64,000 nt of DNA from JBEKIK01 sp963838495 (GTDB taxonomy: Bacteria; Planctomycetota; Planctomycetia; Pirellulales; Thermoguttaceae): the NCBI GenBank assembly GCA_963838495.1, contig CAWIRC010000002.1:434001-498000 (forward strand). The letters are read 5' to 3'. Made by a program: the position numbers and the translations under genes. The notes below the pieces were generated by a model. It was not told the origin of the DNA. It ran no database searches and saw nothing but the letters and a program-made list of their open reading frames with translations. Position 1 is the first letter of the stretch. Each line of letters begins with the position of its first letter. Below, piece by piece: positions 1 to 9,377 of this stretch.

Positions 1-534
1 GCCGATCTTCTGAAAAACCTCTTTGCGGATCATCACGCAGAAAAAACCCAGCAAGGCGGTGTAAAACCAACTGTTTTCATGCCGCGAGGCATATTGGCGC
101 CCGGCCTGAATCACCGACTCCGGTTCCCCGGCAGGCAGATATATCACCTGCTCGTTGCCCACCGTGTTGGAGACCGGTCCCAGCAAGCCCACCTCCTCGT
201 GCGCGGCGGCAAAGGCCAGCATCTTGTCCAGCCAATGATCCGTGACCCGCGTGTCGCTGTTTAAGAGCACATAGAAATCGGCCTCGGCCGCGCGGATTCC
301 AACGTTGTTCCCGCCGGCAAAGCCCTTGTTTTCGGTATTGAAAACGAGCTTGAGATTCACGTGCCGCGCCTGCAATTCTCGCAGATACTCCCGGGTATTG
401 TCCGTGGAGGCGTTGTCCACGACCAAAACCTCGAAGTCGCAAGAGTTTTGCGCGGCGAAAATGCTCTCCAGGCAGGGTTTCGTCGTCTCTTCCAACGAAT
501 TGTACGACAAAACAATAATCGCGGCTTGGCTCAT
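1..534 (-). CDS. Glycosyltransferase family 2, 3' end off the window
   Basis: Translating the minus strand from the ATG at 534 gives an N-terminus beginning MSQAAIIVLSYNS, the first strand of a GT-A fold, followed by VLVVDNASTDNT (nucleotide-sugar binding) and NKGFAGGNNVGI. The DxD-like element appears as LLNSDTRV. This order is typical of GT2 enzymes of the rhamnosyl/WcaA type that transfer a sugar from a nucleotide donor at the cytoplasmic membrane. An in-frame stop at 547-549 leaves only a GTG at 546 as an alternative start, and no good Shine-Dalgarno is visible. The C-terminal part lies beyond base 1. The next gene on the same strand is a sulfotransferase, which fits a surface-polysaccharide locus. 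Acceptor and sugar cannot be read from the sequence. Confidence 0.85.
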   Translation of the reverse strand, partial: MSQAAIIVLSYNSLEETTKPCLESIFAAQNSCDFEVLVVDNASTDNTREYLRELQARHVNLKLVFNTENKGFAGGNNVGIRAAEADFYVLLNSDTRVTDHWLDKMLAFAAAHEEVGLLGPVSNTVGNEQVIYLPAGEPESVIQAGRQYASRHENSWFYTALLGFFCVMIRKEVFQKIG

Positions 535-650
535 GAGCGAATGCACTCAACGGCGAATAAAAAATAATTTGTGATGCAGGCGTCTCGCCTGCATTATGCG
601 GCCGACCATGGCTTCGCGACGGCGCCCGCAGCCGCACCACAAACAACTGC

Positions 651-1487
651 TCAGCCTGTTAAAACCGGAGCTTCTGTTTTGCGGAAAACAGGTCCGGCTT
701 GTTCGCACAACTGAAAATACAAATCGGCAATCGGCCTGGGCAATGCGGCGTCGGGCGAGCCGTCTTCCCAGCGATTGTTGCGCAAATGTTCTTTACAGGT
801 GCCCGATAGTCCTTCGTGCAGGGCAGGGGATTGCGTCAGGCCCAGAAAATCCCCGATCCGCGCGATCTCCACCGCCGGATCGGCAAAATGCGAATCGTAA
901 TGTGTTATTATCCGCTCGGCCGGCGTCGTGGCCGCAAGCAGACTGGACTGATACACCCGCCAAAGCTCCAGCCCGGCGGAAATCGGCATCTGGTTCCGCC
1001 GCTTCAACGATTGCGCCACCTCCCCGGGATGGCGCAGACAAACGATTATTCTTAAGCCGGGTATCAACCTTTTCCAAAAAGGAAGCGTGAGCGAAGTCCG
1101 CGGGTCTTTCCACCCCCAAACTCCAAAACCCCTCCGCTTGCGAAGAAGTTTTTTTGCCTTGCGGCGAATTGACAATAGATCGCGCGACCTTTCCCAGCCC
1201 TGTTCAACCAAAGGCGGCGCATCCCAAGCCCCGGAAAAATGCCGCAATATCTCGTCGTTCAGCCCGACAAACCCGTCGTCCTCCCAAAAACCGTCGCGAT
1301 TGTCCGCCGCAAACACCCTGAGGACCTTTTCCGGGCCCATGTAAACGCCCAAGCGGCTTATGAGTTGCGAGACCATGGAAGTCCCGCTGCGGTGCATCCC
1401 GCACACGCAAACCACGGTTTGTTCCGGCCTCGCCGCGCCGGGCTTAATCCAGTTCTTTAATTTCTTCCAACCACAGGCGAATTTCAT
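651..1487 (-). CDS. Sulfotransferase family protein
   Basis: The 278-residue product carries the PAPS 5'-phosphosulfate loop GMHRSGTSM (residues 30-38) after a beta strand, the WGWKDPR segment (124-130), and a 3'-phosphate-binding element around LRHPGEVAQSLKRRN (151-165). These are the landmarks of bacterial sulfotransferases that move sulfate from PAPS to a carbohydrate or other acceptor. There is no signal peptide, so it should be cytoplasmic. Its first 44 bases overlap the end of the upstream kinase, so the real start may be slightly further in. It lies next to a GT2 glycosyltransferase, which suggests sulfation of a polysaccharide. The acceptor is unknown. Confidence 0.85.
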   Translation of the reverse strand: MKFACGWKKLKNWIKPGAARPEQTVVCVCGMHRSGTSMVSQLISRLGVYMGPEKVLRVFAADNRDGFWEDDGFVGLNDEILRHFSGAWDAPPLVEQGWERSRDLLSIRRKAKKLLRKRRGFGVWGWKDPRTSLTLPFWKRLIPGLRIIVCLRHPGEVAQSLKRRNQMPISAGLELWRVYQSSLLAATTPAERIITHYDSHFADPAVEIARIGDFLGLTQSPALHEGLSGTCKEHLRNNRWEDGSPDAALPRPIADLYFQLCEQAGPVFRKTEAPVLTG

Positions 1488-2557
1488 TGTCGTACTCGCT
1501 GGCCAAATCGACCTTGATGAGCTGCCTGTGAAAACTGGCGGCTCCCTCCTTCACCAAATCGGCGGCCTCGGCGCTGGGAAAACGCCGCATGGGATCGGGC
1601 GCAACCAGCCCGCGGCAAAAATTCATCAGCAAATCGTTGCGCACGATCTCTTCCGGCAGAATGTGCGGCAGACGCTGCGCCAGAAATCGCTTGGCCTCCA
1701 ACAGGTCGCGAAAATTCGTCAGCCCCGAAAACGTGCGGCGCCCCGGAAAGCATCTCGATCAGTACGTACCCCAGGCTGGCCAGGTCCGAACGCGGCGTGC
1801 AGTCGCCGCCTTCCAGAACCTCCGGAGCGGCATAAGTGGGGGTGCACGTCCGCCGCGAGGGCGCTTGCTTCAGGTCGATTGCGGAGCCCAAATCCACGAT
1901 CTTGGCATTGCCCGTACGCTTGAGCATGATGTTCGAAGGCTTTAAATCGCCGTGCACGATGTCTTCGCGGTGCAGCGCCGCCAGGGCTGCCAGGCAATCG
2001 CGGACCACCGCCATGGCGATCCCCGGTTTCAGCCGCGGCTGGATCGGCCCCTCGGTCACGATCACCCGATTGATGTAATCCCATCGCTTGTTGCTTACCC
2101 GATGATGCACCTGCTCCAGCATCTTGCGGGTCAGGAGCCGGGCAAGGTCGAATCCATCTACCCATTCCATCTCCATCATGCGGATCCGGTCCCGCTCCAC
2201 CCAATTGTGCACGTCCAGCAGGTTGTCCTGTTGGATTTGCGATACCCGGCCCGCCACCTGCGCCATCCGCCCCATGGCCTCGTCGTAAGCCCGCTCGTCT
2301 TCATATCGTTCCGGAGAAAATATTTTAAGCGCAACCGGCAGGGTGAAACCGTCCGTGCCGCGGCGCTCGGTCAAGTACACAACGCCCTGACCCCCGGACC
2401 CCAACAAGTTCATCAGCCTGTGATGTTGGGTCCAACTCAGGCGCTGTTCATCTAGGATGCCGCGGTATCGGGTCAATAGTTCGTCTGGACATCGAGTAAC
2501 CTGATGCCCGCCCCAGGTCCTGGTGGCGCTTCCCTCGAGAAACGTCGTGCTGCACAT
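1444..2557 (-). CDS. Serine/threonine protein kinase, one frameshift
   Basis: This is a eukaryotic-type kinase domain with a glycine loop GSGGQGVV (residues 53-60), catalytic lysine in VALKIF (K78), catalytic loop HGDLKPSN (about 192-199, with Gly in place of the usual Arg of HRD), metal-binding DLG (222-224) and AAPE (243-246). The open frame from 2557 loses homology at about residue 272. Removing one C from the run at 1741-1744 restores a continuous reading (LSGRRTFSGLTNFRDLLEAK) into the frame that ends LEEIKELD at 1444. No transmembrane segment is visible, so it is probably a soluble kinase. The non-RD catalytic loop suggests activation without activation-loop phosphorylation, as known for other non-RD kinases. 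The indel is most likely a homopolymer error. Confidence 0.85.
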
Positions 2558-2875
2558 GAGACACCTTTAGTTGAGGAATTGAAATTGGCACGCAGGGCGG
2601 GTCTATCAGGCCTCCAAGCCTATTGCCCGCTCTGCCAGGAAACGAGATTGAACGTCCAAACTCGCTTGTCAGGAGAGAAAACTGGCCATGTAAACTCACC
2701 CCATTTTAACTTTTCCAATCCCGGTTTACTAGAGGAAATTTTGGCCGAATACACAATTAGTGGGGGATCAAACATCTGAAATCATCAATTGTCCATTGTT
2801 AAGCTAATAATGAATGGACGAACGCCGTAACTCCCTTTAAATCCGGTTGTTACATCATACCAAATTCCAATGAGA
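2558..2875. other. Intergenic stretch, nothing recognised
   Basis: About 318 bases separate the kinase start from the end of the membrane-protein gene. Short open frames here show no family resemblance, and I see no clear hairpin, tandem repeat or promoter. The kinase promoter should lie here on the minus strand. Confidence 0.5.
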
Positions 2876-4704
2876 TCACTGCGATCCTATTTCCACTGTC
2901 TGTCCAATTGATGGCAGATTGAACGGTTCATAGCCTTGGGAACCTACCTGAAGCCAGCGAAACGATGGATCATCCAGCGGCACGCGAAACCTAAAACGTA
3001 TCGCCGCAGGTCGGCCGTCGGCCGTCAGTTCGGAGATCTCAATGTCCACAAAGCTCAGATTGATGATCTGGTCCAATCTCAAGGGATTGTCTTCGCTGCG
3101 GAAGAACCGGTCGACAATCTGCCTGGCGTATTGCGGCGATATTACCGGCGGATTAGTGCCTTCCGGCCATTGGCCTGGCGGCGGAAGATACCCGCCTCGA
3201 ACTCGAACTACGAGCGTCCGCTCATCGGTCCGAGTGATGCTCGCCGAAACACTGGAATTTGTCAGGTACAGGCACTTATGCGAAAACGGCCTTCCCTCGT
3301 AATTGCGCACTAATCTTATGTAGCCTTCTCCCAGAAACGACTTCGGATTGACAATCACCAGGTTCTGATTGGCCAACTGCGGATCATCGGGAAACGTGTA
3401 CAGGAGCGAAGTAATCGCCGGTCCCAAGGACTTTATCGCGAAGATTGTAAAGACGAAAATTGCCGGCGCAATCACCACGTGAATAGCCACCATCAGGCCA
3501 GCGAAAACGCGTGCCGGCCAGCGCCATAGGGTGGATAGTGGCAGCCAAAAAGACCGCTCCTTCAGCCCACCCAGAAATTGAGCCAAAAGACCCATTCCCC
3601 CCAGTCCGACCAACATCAGGTGCCGATCCATCGGCAGAGCGACGGACACAGGCAGGATCGAAAATAGCATACCTAGTGTCCAGAACCGCGCCATCGCGTC
3701 GCGCACGACCAGCGGCCAAAGCATCACGGCCACCAGCGCCAGGAACAGTAAGGCCCAAAGCCAATGGATCTGAAATGCCCAAGGCGACCATGCAATGCTG
3801 ATGTCGGACGGCGGCAGTCCCCATTGCGCCAGCAATAGGATCGGCCCGTAGCGCACCAAGTGATGTAAATACCCAACCGGATTGTGGGCGGGATCACTAT
3901 AAACATCTAATCCGGAGATGCCGTAGCCGCACGTTATATATATGACGTACCAGACCAGTCCGACAACGACATACGGCAACAGCGATAACAACCGGCTGCG
4001 CCGCGGTGCGATATCGAGCAATAGGGCATAGGCCAACAAGTATCCACCGGTAGATGCCACCGATTCCTTGGCCATTAGGCCGATTGCCAATAACAGAGGA
4101 CCTAGAAATCTGCCGGCACGCCAGCCGTCGCGGCGCCAGCGGTCATGGGCAATTAACGTCACAACACCGAAGACTCCCGATAGCAACGTGTTCCGGTCGG
4201 CCACCCAGCCGGCTGAAAGCACGTGGGCGTCATCTAAAGTGAACAGCAATGCCGCCAATGCCGCGATCCACAGTGCGTGCGTGCGCCTATCAGCCGGCGG
4301 TACAGCACTGCGGCAGACCAGATCAGAATGGCAAACCATAGCAGGCTTTGTACGTGCATCAGCCAGGGGTATTGCGGCCAGAGACGGTAGTCGAATACAT
4401 GAGTGGCTGACGATAACGGTCGCCAGAGGGCCGCGCGGCACTGGAGATCGATCCACCAAGGCATATAGCCGGACTCGACCAGATTTCGCGTGCGCTGCGG
4501 ATCGCCGTCCAGCCAGACGAACAAGTCCCAAGGATTGGAGGGTGCGCCATCGCCCATTTGGCCCTTGGTCGTGATAGACCACATCGAGAAATCATCGGCC
4601 AGCAAGCCGGTCCATAACGAAGGCATCGCTAGGATCAACCCCAGGCCGACGAGCATGACCGGATAACGCCATCGCAACAACCACAGGCAGATTCGCTTTA
4701 GCAT
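2876..4704 (-). CDS. Polytopic membrane protein, one frameshift
   Basis: The N-terminal part (from 4704, MLKRICLWLLRW) and the C-terminal part (ending at 2876) lie in different frames. They join near 4280-4300, where one frame reads AAVLYRRLI and the other DRRTHALWIAALAALLF. Joined, they give about 600 residues with roughly ten hydrophobic segments over the first 420 residues. A non-membrane C-terminal domain of about 150 residues (from SLLYTFPDDPQ onward) follows. An early LLADDFSMW motif after the first segment recalls GT-C glycosyltransferase-like membrane proteins with an acidic pair in the first periplasmic loop, but I cannot assign a family with confidence. Position downstream of the hydroxyacid dehydrogenase on the same strand suggests no clear pathway. 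Confidence 0.6.
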
Positions 4705-4745
4705 AGGCGGTTGGGGCTATTCTGAAATTACACTTTGATTGTTTT

Positions 4746-5726
4746 TCACCAAATAGGGTATCCAATCCCGCGGATAGGAAAGCCCAGATGCTTGTCCGAT
4801 AAATAATTAATCAGCGGCTCGCCGCTTTGCCAGCGAACCAGGTTCTGGCAGAACAAATCCGTCATCCTATCGATTCGCCATGCCGCCTGACCGCCCACGT
4901 GCGGAGTAATAATCACATTAGGCATGTCCCATAGCCTGCTGGTAGCCGGCAACGGCTCCGGCTCGGTAACATCCATTACCGCCCCGGCCAAGTGGCCGCT
5001 CTCCAGGGCCGCCACCAGGTCGTCGTGTACCACCAAAGGCCCCCGGGCCATGTTGACCAAAAGCGACCCACGTTTCATCTTTGCCATTGCTGCGGTGTCC
5101 AACATATTTCTGGTTTCTGCATAAAGCGGCAAAGATAATATCAGAAAATCCACCAGCGGAAGCAGGTCGCCCAATCGCTCGGCCGGCCAAATCGCTTCCA
5201 CCTTCTCCGGCTTGTCGATCGGGAACAAGTCCGTGGCCAGAATCCTGGTTTTAAAAGGCGCCAACACCTCCACCAGTCGCCGCCCGTTCCCGCCCATTCC
5301 CACGATGCCTACCGTGCCCCGGGTCAAATCCCTGGTCGGCCGGCGGATGAATTCCCTTTTCTGCTGCGCTCGGAAATACGCTGGCAAACTACGCGTCCAT
5401 GCCGTTATCAAGGCTATGGTGTGCTCTGCAACCTGATCGGCCAACACCCCAGACGCGCTCGTGACAACTATCTCCGACGCGATCACCGACGGCACTAGGC
5501 AGTGATCCATCCCCGCCGCCGAGGATTGAATCCATCGCAGTCGGCCCTGGCGCACCACCCCGTCCCAATCCACCGGCACTTTGGCATGTCCGCAAAAGAT
5601 GTCGGCCGCAAAAAGCTCCTCGGCCACGTGCTCCTGCCCCGCGTCCACGATCTCGGCCCCAGGCATGGCTGCGGCGACCTGTGCGATGTGTTTGGCTTCC
5701 ACAGGATAACAAAGAACAATGCGCAT
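4746..5726 (-). CDS. D-2-hydroxyacid dehydrogenase (NAD-dependent)
   Basis: The 326-residue protein has the NAD-binding motif GMGGNG (143-148) and the catalytic triad of the D-isomer-specific 2-hydroxyacid dehydrogenases: Arg228 in NMARGP, Glu255 in DVTEPEP and His276 in ITPHVGG. It should interconvert a 2-keto acid and its D-2-hydroxy acid in the cytoplasm. The N-terminal catalytic domain contains QSSAAGMDH, as in the CtBP/glyoxylate-reductase-like branch. The exact substrate (glyoxylate/hydroxypyruvate or other) cannot be decided. The gene appears intact and monocistronic, and ends about 40 bases upstream of the start of the membrane-protein gene. Confidence 0.9.
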   Translation of the reverse strand: MRIVLCYPVEAKHIAQVAAAMPGAEIVDAGQEHVAEELFAADIFCGHAKVPVDWDGVVRQGRLRWIQSSAAGMDHCLVPSVIASEIVVTSASGVLADQVAEHTIALITAWTRSLPAYFRAQQKREFIRRPTRDLTRGTVGIVGMGGNGRRLVEVLAPFKTRILATDLFPIDKPEKVEAIWPAERLGDLLPLVDFLILSLPLYAETRNMLDTAAMAKMKRGSLLVNMARGPLVVHDDLVAALESGHLAGAVMDVTEPEPLPATSRLWDMPNVIITPHVGGQAAWRIDRMTDLFCQNLVRWQSGEPLINYLSDKHLGFPIRGIGYPIW

Positions 5727-5768
5727 GGCGGTATTTTATCCCTAATGTAAGCTAATGGACATTATGCT

Positions 5769-5793
5769 GGGGCAGCAGTTGAACTGCTGCCCC
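5769..5793. repeat. Palindromic element, CAGTTG-core family, copy 1
   Basis: A perfect inverted repeat with 12-base arms (GGGGCAGCAGTT / AACTGCTGCCCC) around a single G. The core resembles the pair at 16443-16492 in outline, with the arms differing but still complementary. Confidence 0.75.
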
Positions 5794-5895
5794 CACATAG
5801 AAACCCCCGCTACCAGTGGTGGGGTTGGTAATCCACTAATTTTACATCCTGGCAGAGTAATATTTTAGCGGATAAAATACAAGTTCCAGTGTTGT

Positions 5896-5937
5896 CCAAT
5901 TTGAAATTTGCAATTTGCAATTGTCAATTTGCAATAT
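5896..5937. repeat. Seven-base tandem repeat, word near CAATTTG
   Basis: Six consecutive heptamers are variants of GCAATTT (CCAATTT, GAAATTT, GCAATTT, GCAATTG, TCAATTT, GCAATAT). The same word recurs at 40524, 40738, 46452 and 61522. The tract lies upstream of the DoxX gene. Confidence 0.85.
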
Positions 5938-5999
5938 TCGCGGCCGCTGGGCACCACTGCCGGCTTGCCCGGTAGTGTGCAAACACGGTTGGACAAGCG

Positions 6000-6030
6000 G
6001 GCACCGACCGCAGGTTGGTCGTGGCGCCCG
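6000..6030. repeat. Palindromic element, CCGACC/GGTTGGTCG family, copy 1
   Basis: The sequence GGCACCGACCGCAGGTTGG followed by TCGTGGCGCC contains complementary CGACC/GGTCG arms. A second copy lies at 7172-7201, so the two copies flank the DoxX gene. A further inverted copy is nested in the repeat at 42616. A separate hairpin with CACTGCCGG / CCGGTAGTG arms lies just upstream at 5955-5977. Confidence 0.65.
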
Positions 6031-6051
6031 CCCCGGATTAGGAGGTGTACC

Positions 6052-7074
6052 CTGAACGGAAACAAACGCGTCAATAAATTCTCCATCGGCCTGACGGCTG
6101 TTTTGGCGCTGGTGGTGCTGCGCTTGTGTCTGGGCTGCCATTTCCTCTACGAAGGCCTGTGCAAGATCATACATCGCGACCAGTTCACCGCCGAACCCTT
6201 TCTCAGCCAGGCCAAAGGGCCCCTGGCTGGTTTTTTTTACGCCTTGATCCCCGACATCGACGGGCGCCAACGACTGCACATCGTCAAGGATGATAACGGT
6301 AAAAAACGCGTCAACTCCGACCCCATCGCCGCCCGCTGGAACCAGTACCGCCAGGACCTGGTGAATTATCTCAAACCACGGGACGAAACCGATCAGGCCG
6401 CCGCCAGGGCACTGCAAAAATTCGATTCCCAGGCCGAAAAAACCTATCTCCAATTCAAAAAATCCCTGGAGGCCTATCTCGCCGCCAATCTGGAAGGCAT
6501 CGAGGCCTATTTCGCCGCGCTCGACCGCTTCCAGCAAAATCCCGAGGCCGGCCAGGACGCCCCATTCCAAAAGCAGCGCCGCTGGGACCGCATGATGGAA
6601 CTACGCGCCCAGGCCAACCTCTGGATCAAGGAAATCGAAGCCCAGGAAGCCTCCTATAAAAAAGCCCTATACGAATCGATGGACGAAAAACAGCGGGAAA
6701 AAATCGCCGCCATGCCCGCCAATTGGAAATTCTGGCAGTGGGACCGCATTGAGCAGATCAACTTCGCCGTCACCTACGCCCTTACAGCCATCGGCCTCTG
6801 CCTGATCCTCGGACTCTTCACCCGGCCCGCGGCCTTGGGCGGCGCGCTGTTTATGTGCTTCGTGGTCATGACCCAGCCCGCCTGGCCCACCATTTATCCG
6901 CCCGACCCGCCCATCGTCGGCCACGCGCTCCTGATTAACAAGGATTTCATCGAAATGGTCGCCTTGCTGCTGATCGCCGCCTCAGGCGCAGGCCGCTGGG
7001 GCGGCCTCGACTTCTTTCGGCGCCGTTGTCGTACCAAACCGGCTTGTAAAAAAGGAAACCCCAATATCAACTAA
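6052..7074 (+). CDS. DoxX-family membrane protein with long internal insert
   Basis: The protein has one transmembrane segment near the N-terminus, a long charged and helical insert rich in Gln, Glu, Lys and Ala (roughly 170 residues), then three more hydrophobic segments. The segment around QINFAVTYALTAIGLCLILGLFTRPAALGGAL matches the DoxX core. Such long DoxX relatives are common in planctomycetes, where their role is unclear; DoxX proteins are generally linked to membrane redox systems. No ATG gives a sensible start. A strong Shine-Dalgarno TAGGAGGTG (6039-6047) is placed 4-5 bases before a CTG at 6052 that begins LNGNKRVNKF, so I choose this start. The frame remains open upstream to an ATG at 5908, but that region is repeat DNA. 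A terminator follows the gene. Confidence 0.7.
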   Translation: MNGNKRVNKFSIGLTAVLALVVLRLCLGCHFLYEGLCKIIHRDQFTAEPFLSQAKGPLAGFFYALIPDIDGRQRLHIVKDDNGKKRVNSDPIAARWNQYRQDLVNYLKPRDETDQAAARALQKFDSQAEKTYLQFKKSLEAYLAANLEGIEAYFAALDRFQQNPEAGQDAPFQKQRRWDRMMELRAQANLWIKEIEAQEASYKKALYESMDEKQREKIAAMPANWKFWQWDRIEQINFAVTYALTAIGLCLILGLFTRPAALGGALFMCFVVMTQPAWPTIYPPDPPIVGHALLINKDFIEMVALLLIAASGAGRWGGLDFFRRRCRTKPACKKGNPNIN

Positions 7075-7114
7075 GAGCTTCTAACAGAATGAAATGAAAC
7101 GGGACTTTGTGTGC

Positions 7115-7142
7115 CACTGCTTGGTCACAAGCAGTGTTTTTT
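7115..7142 (+). terminator. Rho-independent terminator after the DoxX gene
   Basis: A nine-base stem CACTGCTTG / CAAGCAGTG with a GTCA loop is followed directly by six Ts. Confidence 0.8.
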
Positions 7143-7171
7143 CGCTGTTTTTGACGGCACTGCTTGCAAGC

Positions 7172-7201
7172 AAGGCACCGACCGAAGGTTGGTCGTGGCA
7201 T
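7172..7201. repeat. Palindromic element, CCGACC/GGTTGGTCG family, copy 2
   Basis: Repeats the element at 6000-6030 in the same orientation (GGCACCGACCGAAGGTTGG then TCGTGGCA). It lies between the DoxX terminator and the next palindrome. Confidence 0.65.
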
Positions 7202-7247
7202 ACGTCATTTTGTTATACGCCCTAAATTACCCGTAACAAAAGTCGCT

Positions 7248-7275
7248 AAGCCCACGGGTTGCAACCCGTGGGCTT
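7248..7275. repeat. Perfect 28-base palindrome (AAGCCCACGGGTTG arm)
   Basis: Both 14-base arms are exactly complementary with no loop. A second copy at 37795-37822 has the arm AAGCCCATGGGTTG, and the other arm carries the matching change, so pairing is preserved. Confidence 0.85.
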
Positions 7276-7311
7276 GATCAGTCTTTATTTACTTTCGCGG
7301 AATCTATTTAC

Positions 7312-9027
7312 ATGACGCCCAAGCTTCCCCCAAATAAAATACCCGCCCCGCAACCGCAAAAACCCGCCGGCGATTTCTCCCGCCGCGATTTCCTCAAAGG
7401 CACTCTGGCCGCGGGAGTTGTCGTGGGCGGAGGTTTGGGGGCCTTCTATTTCGGTTACGAAAAATCGCTCGGCGCCCCGTCCGCGTGGGCGTCATCGGCA
7501 CAGGCGACCAATGCGGCGTGCTCCTCGGCGCGATCAATCCCGCCTTCGTAGAGGTGAAATCCATCGCCGACATCCGCCCTTACAGCATCTGGCTGGCCTT
7601 TAACGGCGATCATTACTCCCAGGCCGCCCTGAAGCTCAAGCCCGGGCTCGCGGCAAAATACGGCTGGAAAAACGAAAACCAAGCCCGCAAACACGTCCGG
7701 TCTACGGCGGTTACCTGGGACTGATCGAAAATGCCAAGGCCGACGGCCTGGAGGCCGTGATCATCGCCTTGCCCTTGCATCTGCACGCCGAGGCCGCCAT
7801 CGCCGCCATGAAGGCCGGCTTGCACGTGCTTCACCGAAAAACTCATGGCCCACAGCGTCCACGAGTGCAAGGAAATGGCCCGCGTCGCCAAGCAGACCGG
7901 TCTGATCTTGGCCATCGGCCATCAACGCCACTACAACATCCTCTACGCCAATGCCGTGGACGCGATCCGGCAAGGGCTCCTGGGCGAGGTGCATTACATC
8001 CGCGCACAGTGGCATCGGGGAAACATGCCCGGCAACGATTCCTGGCAGCCGCCCCTTCCGCCCAGACGTAAAGCCGAACGATCCCCACGGCGACGAACTG
8101 TTGAAAAGACTGCAAAACTGGCAAAAAGAACTGGAAAAGGCCGCCGGCCGGGATATCGAAGTCTGGCTGCTGAAAATCGACCAACTCAAGCATCAAATCG
8201 CCAGATAAAATGGTCGCCGCCGAAAAATACGGTTATCAAAGCCACCAGATCAAAGACGCCTCGGGCAAAGTCATATACGAGGCCCCGCCCATCGAGGAAG
8301 TTGATCCGCTGGCGCTTGTGGGATCGCACCGGCGGCAGGCTTGATGGCCGAATTGGGCAGCCATCAGCTCGACGCGGCCGGTCTATACGTCGCCGCGGCC
8401 CACGACGGCAACAAACAATATCCGCTTGCCATCGCCGCCTCGGCCGGCCGGCCATCTGTTCCCGCCCGACCGCGAAGCCGACGATCACGTCTACTGCATC
8501 CTGGAATTCCCGGCGCCGGGCTACGATCCCAAGGACACCCATGAAAAACCAAAATAAAATCGGCGTCCAATACGCCGCCGTCAACGGCAACGACTTCGGC
8601 GGATACGGCGAAATCGTCTACGGCACAAAGCGAACACTGCATTTTAGAACGCGAACGGGCCTTAAGCATCGTTCCCGATCCTACGGCCGCCGTCAACATC
8701 TCCATCTCCGCCGGCAAGCCCGCCGTACTCGACACCCAAGCCAGCGACTACACCGACGCGACCGCCGCCAAGGCCGCCGCCGACACGGACGCAAATCGCG
8801 GCTACAAAGAAGAAATCGAACACTGGGCCTGGTGCATCCGCAATCCGGCCCCCGAAAACAAGCCCCGCTGCCATCCCGCGGTGGCCCTGTGCGACGCGGC
8901 AATCGTCCATGCGGCAAACATCTCCGCCCGCGAAGGCCGGCCCATCCAATTCAAGGAAGAGTGGTTCGCCATCGATAACGACGATACCCCCGAAGATATC
9001 GCCCCCAATCTGAACCGCTATAAATGA
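7312..9027 (+). pseudogene. Gfo/Idh/MocA-family oxidoreductase, copy 1, many frameshifts
   Basis: Joining several frames gives one protein of about 570 residues that starts with a Tat-type signal (SRRDFLKGTLAAGVVVGGG). It continues with an NAD(P)-binding Rossmann motif (VRVGVIGTGDQCGVLLGAI), the dinucleotide-fold segment AVIIALPLHLHA, and the family segment ending in EK (TEKLMAHSVHECKEMA in copy 2), and ends TPEDIAPNLNRYK. After GNDSWQPP there is a charged helical insertion of about 60 residues. At least eight one- or two-base shifts are visible by comparison with copy 2, for example near 7474, 7700, 7830, 8065 and 8440. The family oxidises or reduces sugar-like substrates. With a Tat signal it would act in the periplasm. 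Because the protein is readable throughout, consensus error is more likely than true decay. Confidence 0.75.
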
Positions 9028-9041
9028 CAAATTTAAATGAA

Positions 9042-9090
9042 GAATCAAAAATTCAAAATCCAGAATGACACATGAAGAATGCCCAGTGAC
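9042..9090. repeat. Seven-base tandem repeat, word near GAATCAA
   Basis: Seven heptamers in register (for example GAATCAA, AAATTCA, AAATCCA, GAATGAC, ACATGAA, GAATGCC) follow directly after copy 1 of the oxidoreductase. Confidence 0.7.
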
Positions 9091-9093
9091 TAT

Positions 9094-9309
9094 CGCCTTT
9101 CTCTAGCCCAGGCGTTTACGCCTGGTCGGAAAATTATAAATGCCGCCTTTCTCTAGCCCAGGCGTTTACGCCTGGGTCGGAAAGTCGCCTACATTTTTTA
9201 ATGTCAATCCCGTTTACGGGATTCCTTTATCAACGCCTATAGCCGCCCCTTAAGGGGCTGGATGAAAAAAAGATTATAGAATTCTCACCCAGGCGTAAAC
9301 GCCTGGGCT
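9094..9309. repeat. Palindrome cluster with shared CGTTTACG core
   Basis: Two direct copies (9106-9125 and 9156-9177) of a hairpin GCCCAGGCG-TTTA-CGCCTGG sit about 50 bases apart inside a longer direct repeat that begins CGCCTTTCTCTAG. A third copy in the opposite orientation lies at 9287-9309. Between them are AATCCCG-TTTA-CGGGATT (9206-9223), which shares the CGTTTACG core, and a CCCCTTAAGGGG palindrome (about 9245-9257). This fills the space between the two oxidoreductase genes, with no gene visible. Confidence 0.8.
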
Positions 9310-9341
9310 AGGGAAAAATACTGTAAATGAAAAATCACTCC

Positions 9342-9376
9342 CCACTGTCCACTGACCACTAACCACTATCCACTAA
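9342..9376. repeat. Seven-base tandem repeat CCACTNN ending at a start codon
   Basis: Five perfect heptamers CCACTGT, CCACTGA, CCACTAA, CCACTAT and CCACTAA end one base before the ATG at 9378. No Shine-Dalgarno is present between the repeat and the ATG. Confidence 0.9.
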
Positions 9377-9377
9377 A

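Noticed and set aside
651..1119. Overlapping open frames on both strands (for example 793-1119 and 596-1090)
   Set aside because: They are shadows of the sulfotransferase; no family motifs and no start signals.
9094..9309. Direct repeats about 50 bases apart, considered as a CRISPR array
   Set aside because: Only two direct copies plus one inverted copy, each a hairpin, spacers not uniform, and no cas genes. Matches the palindromic-element pattern instead.
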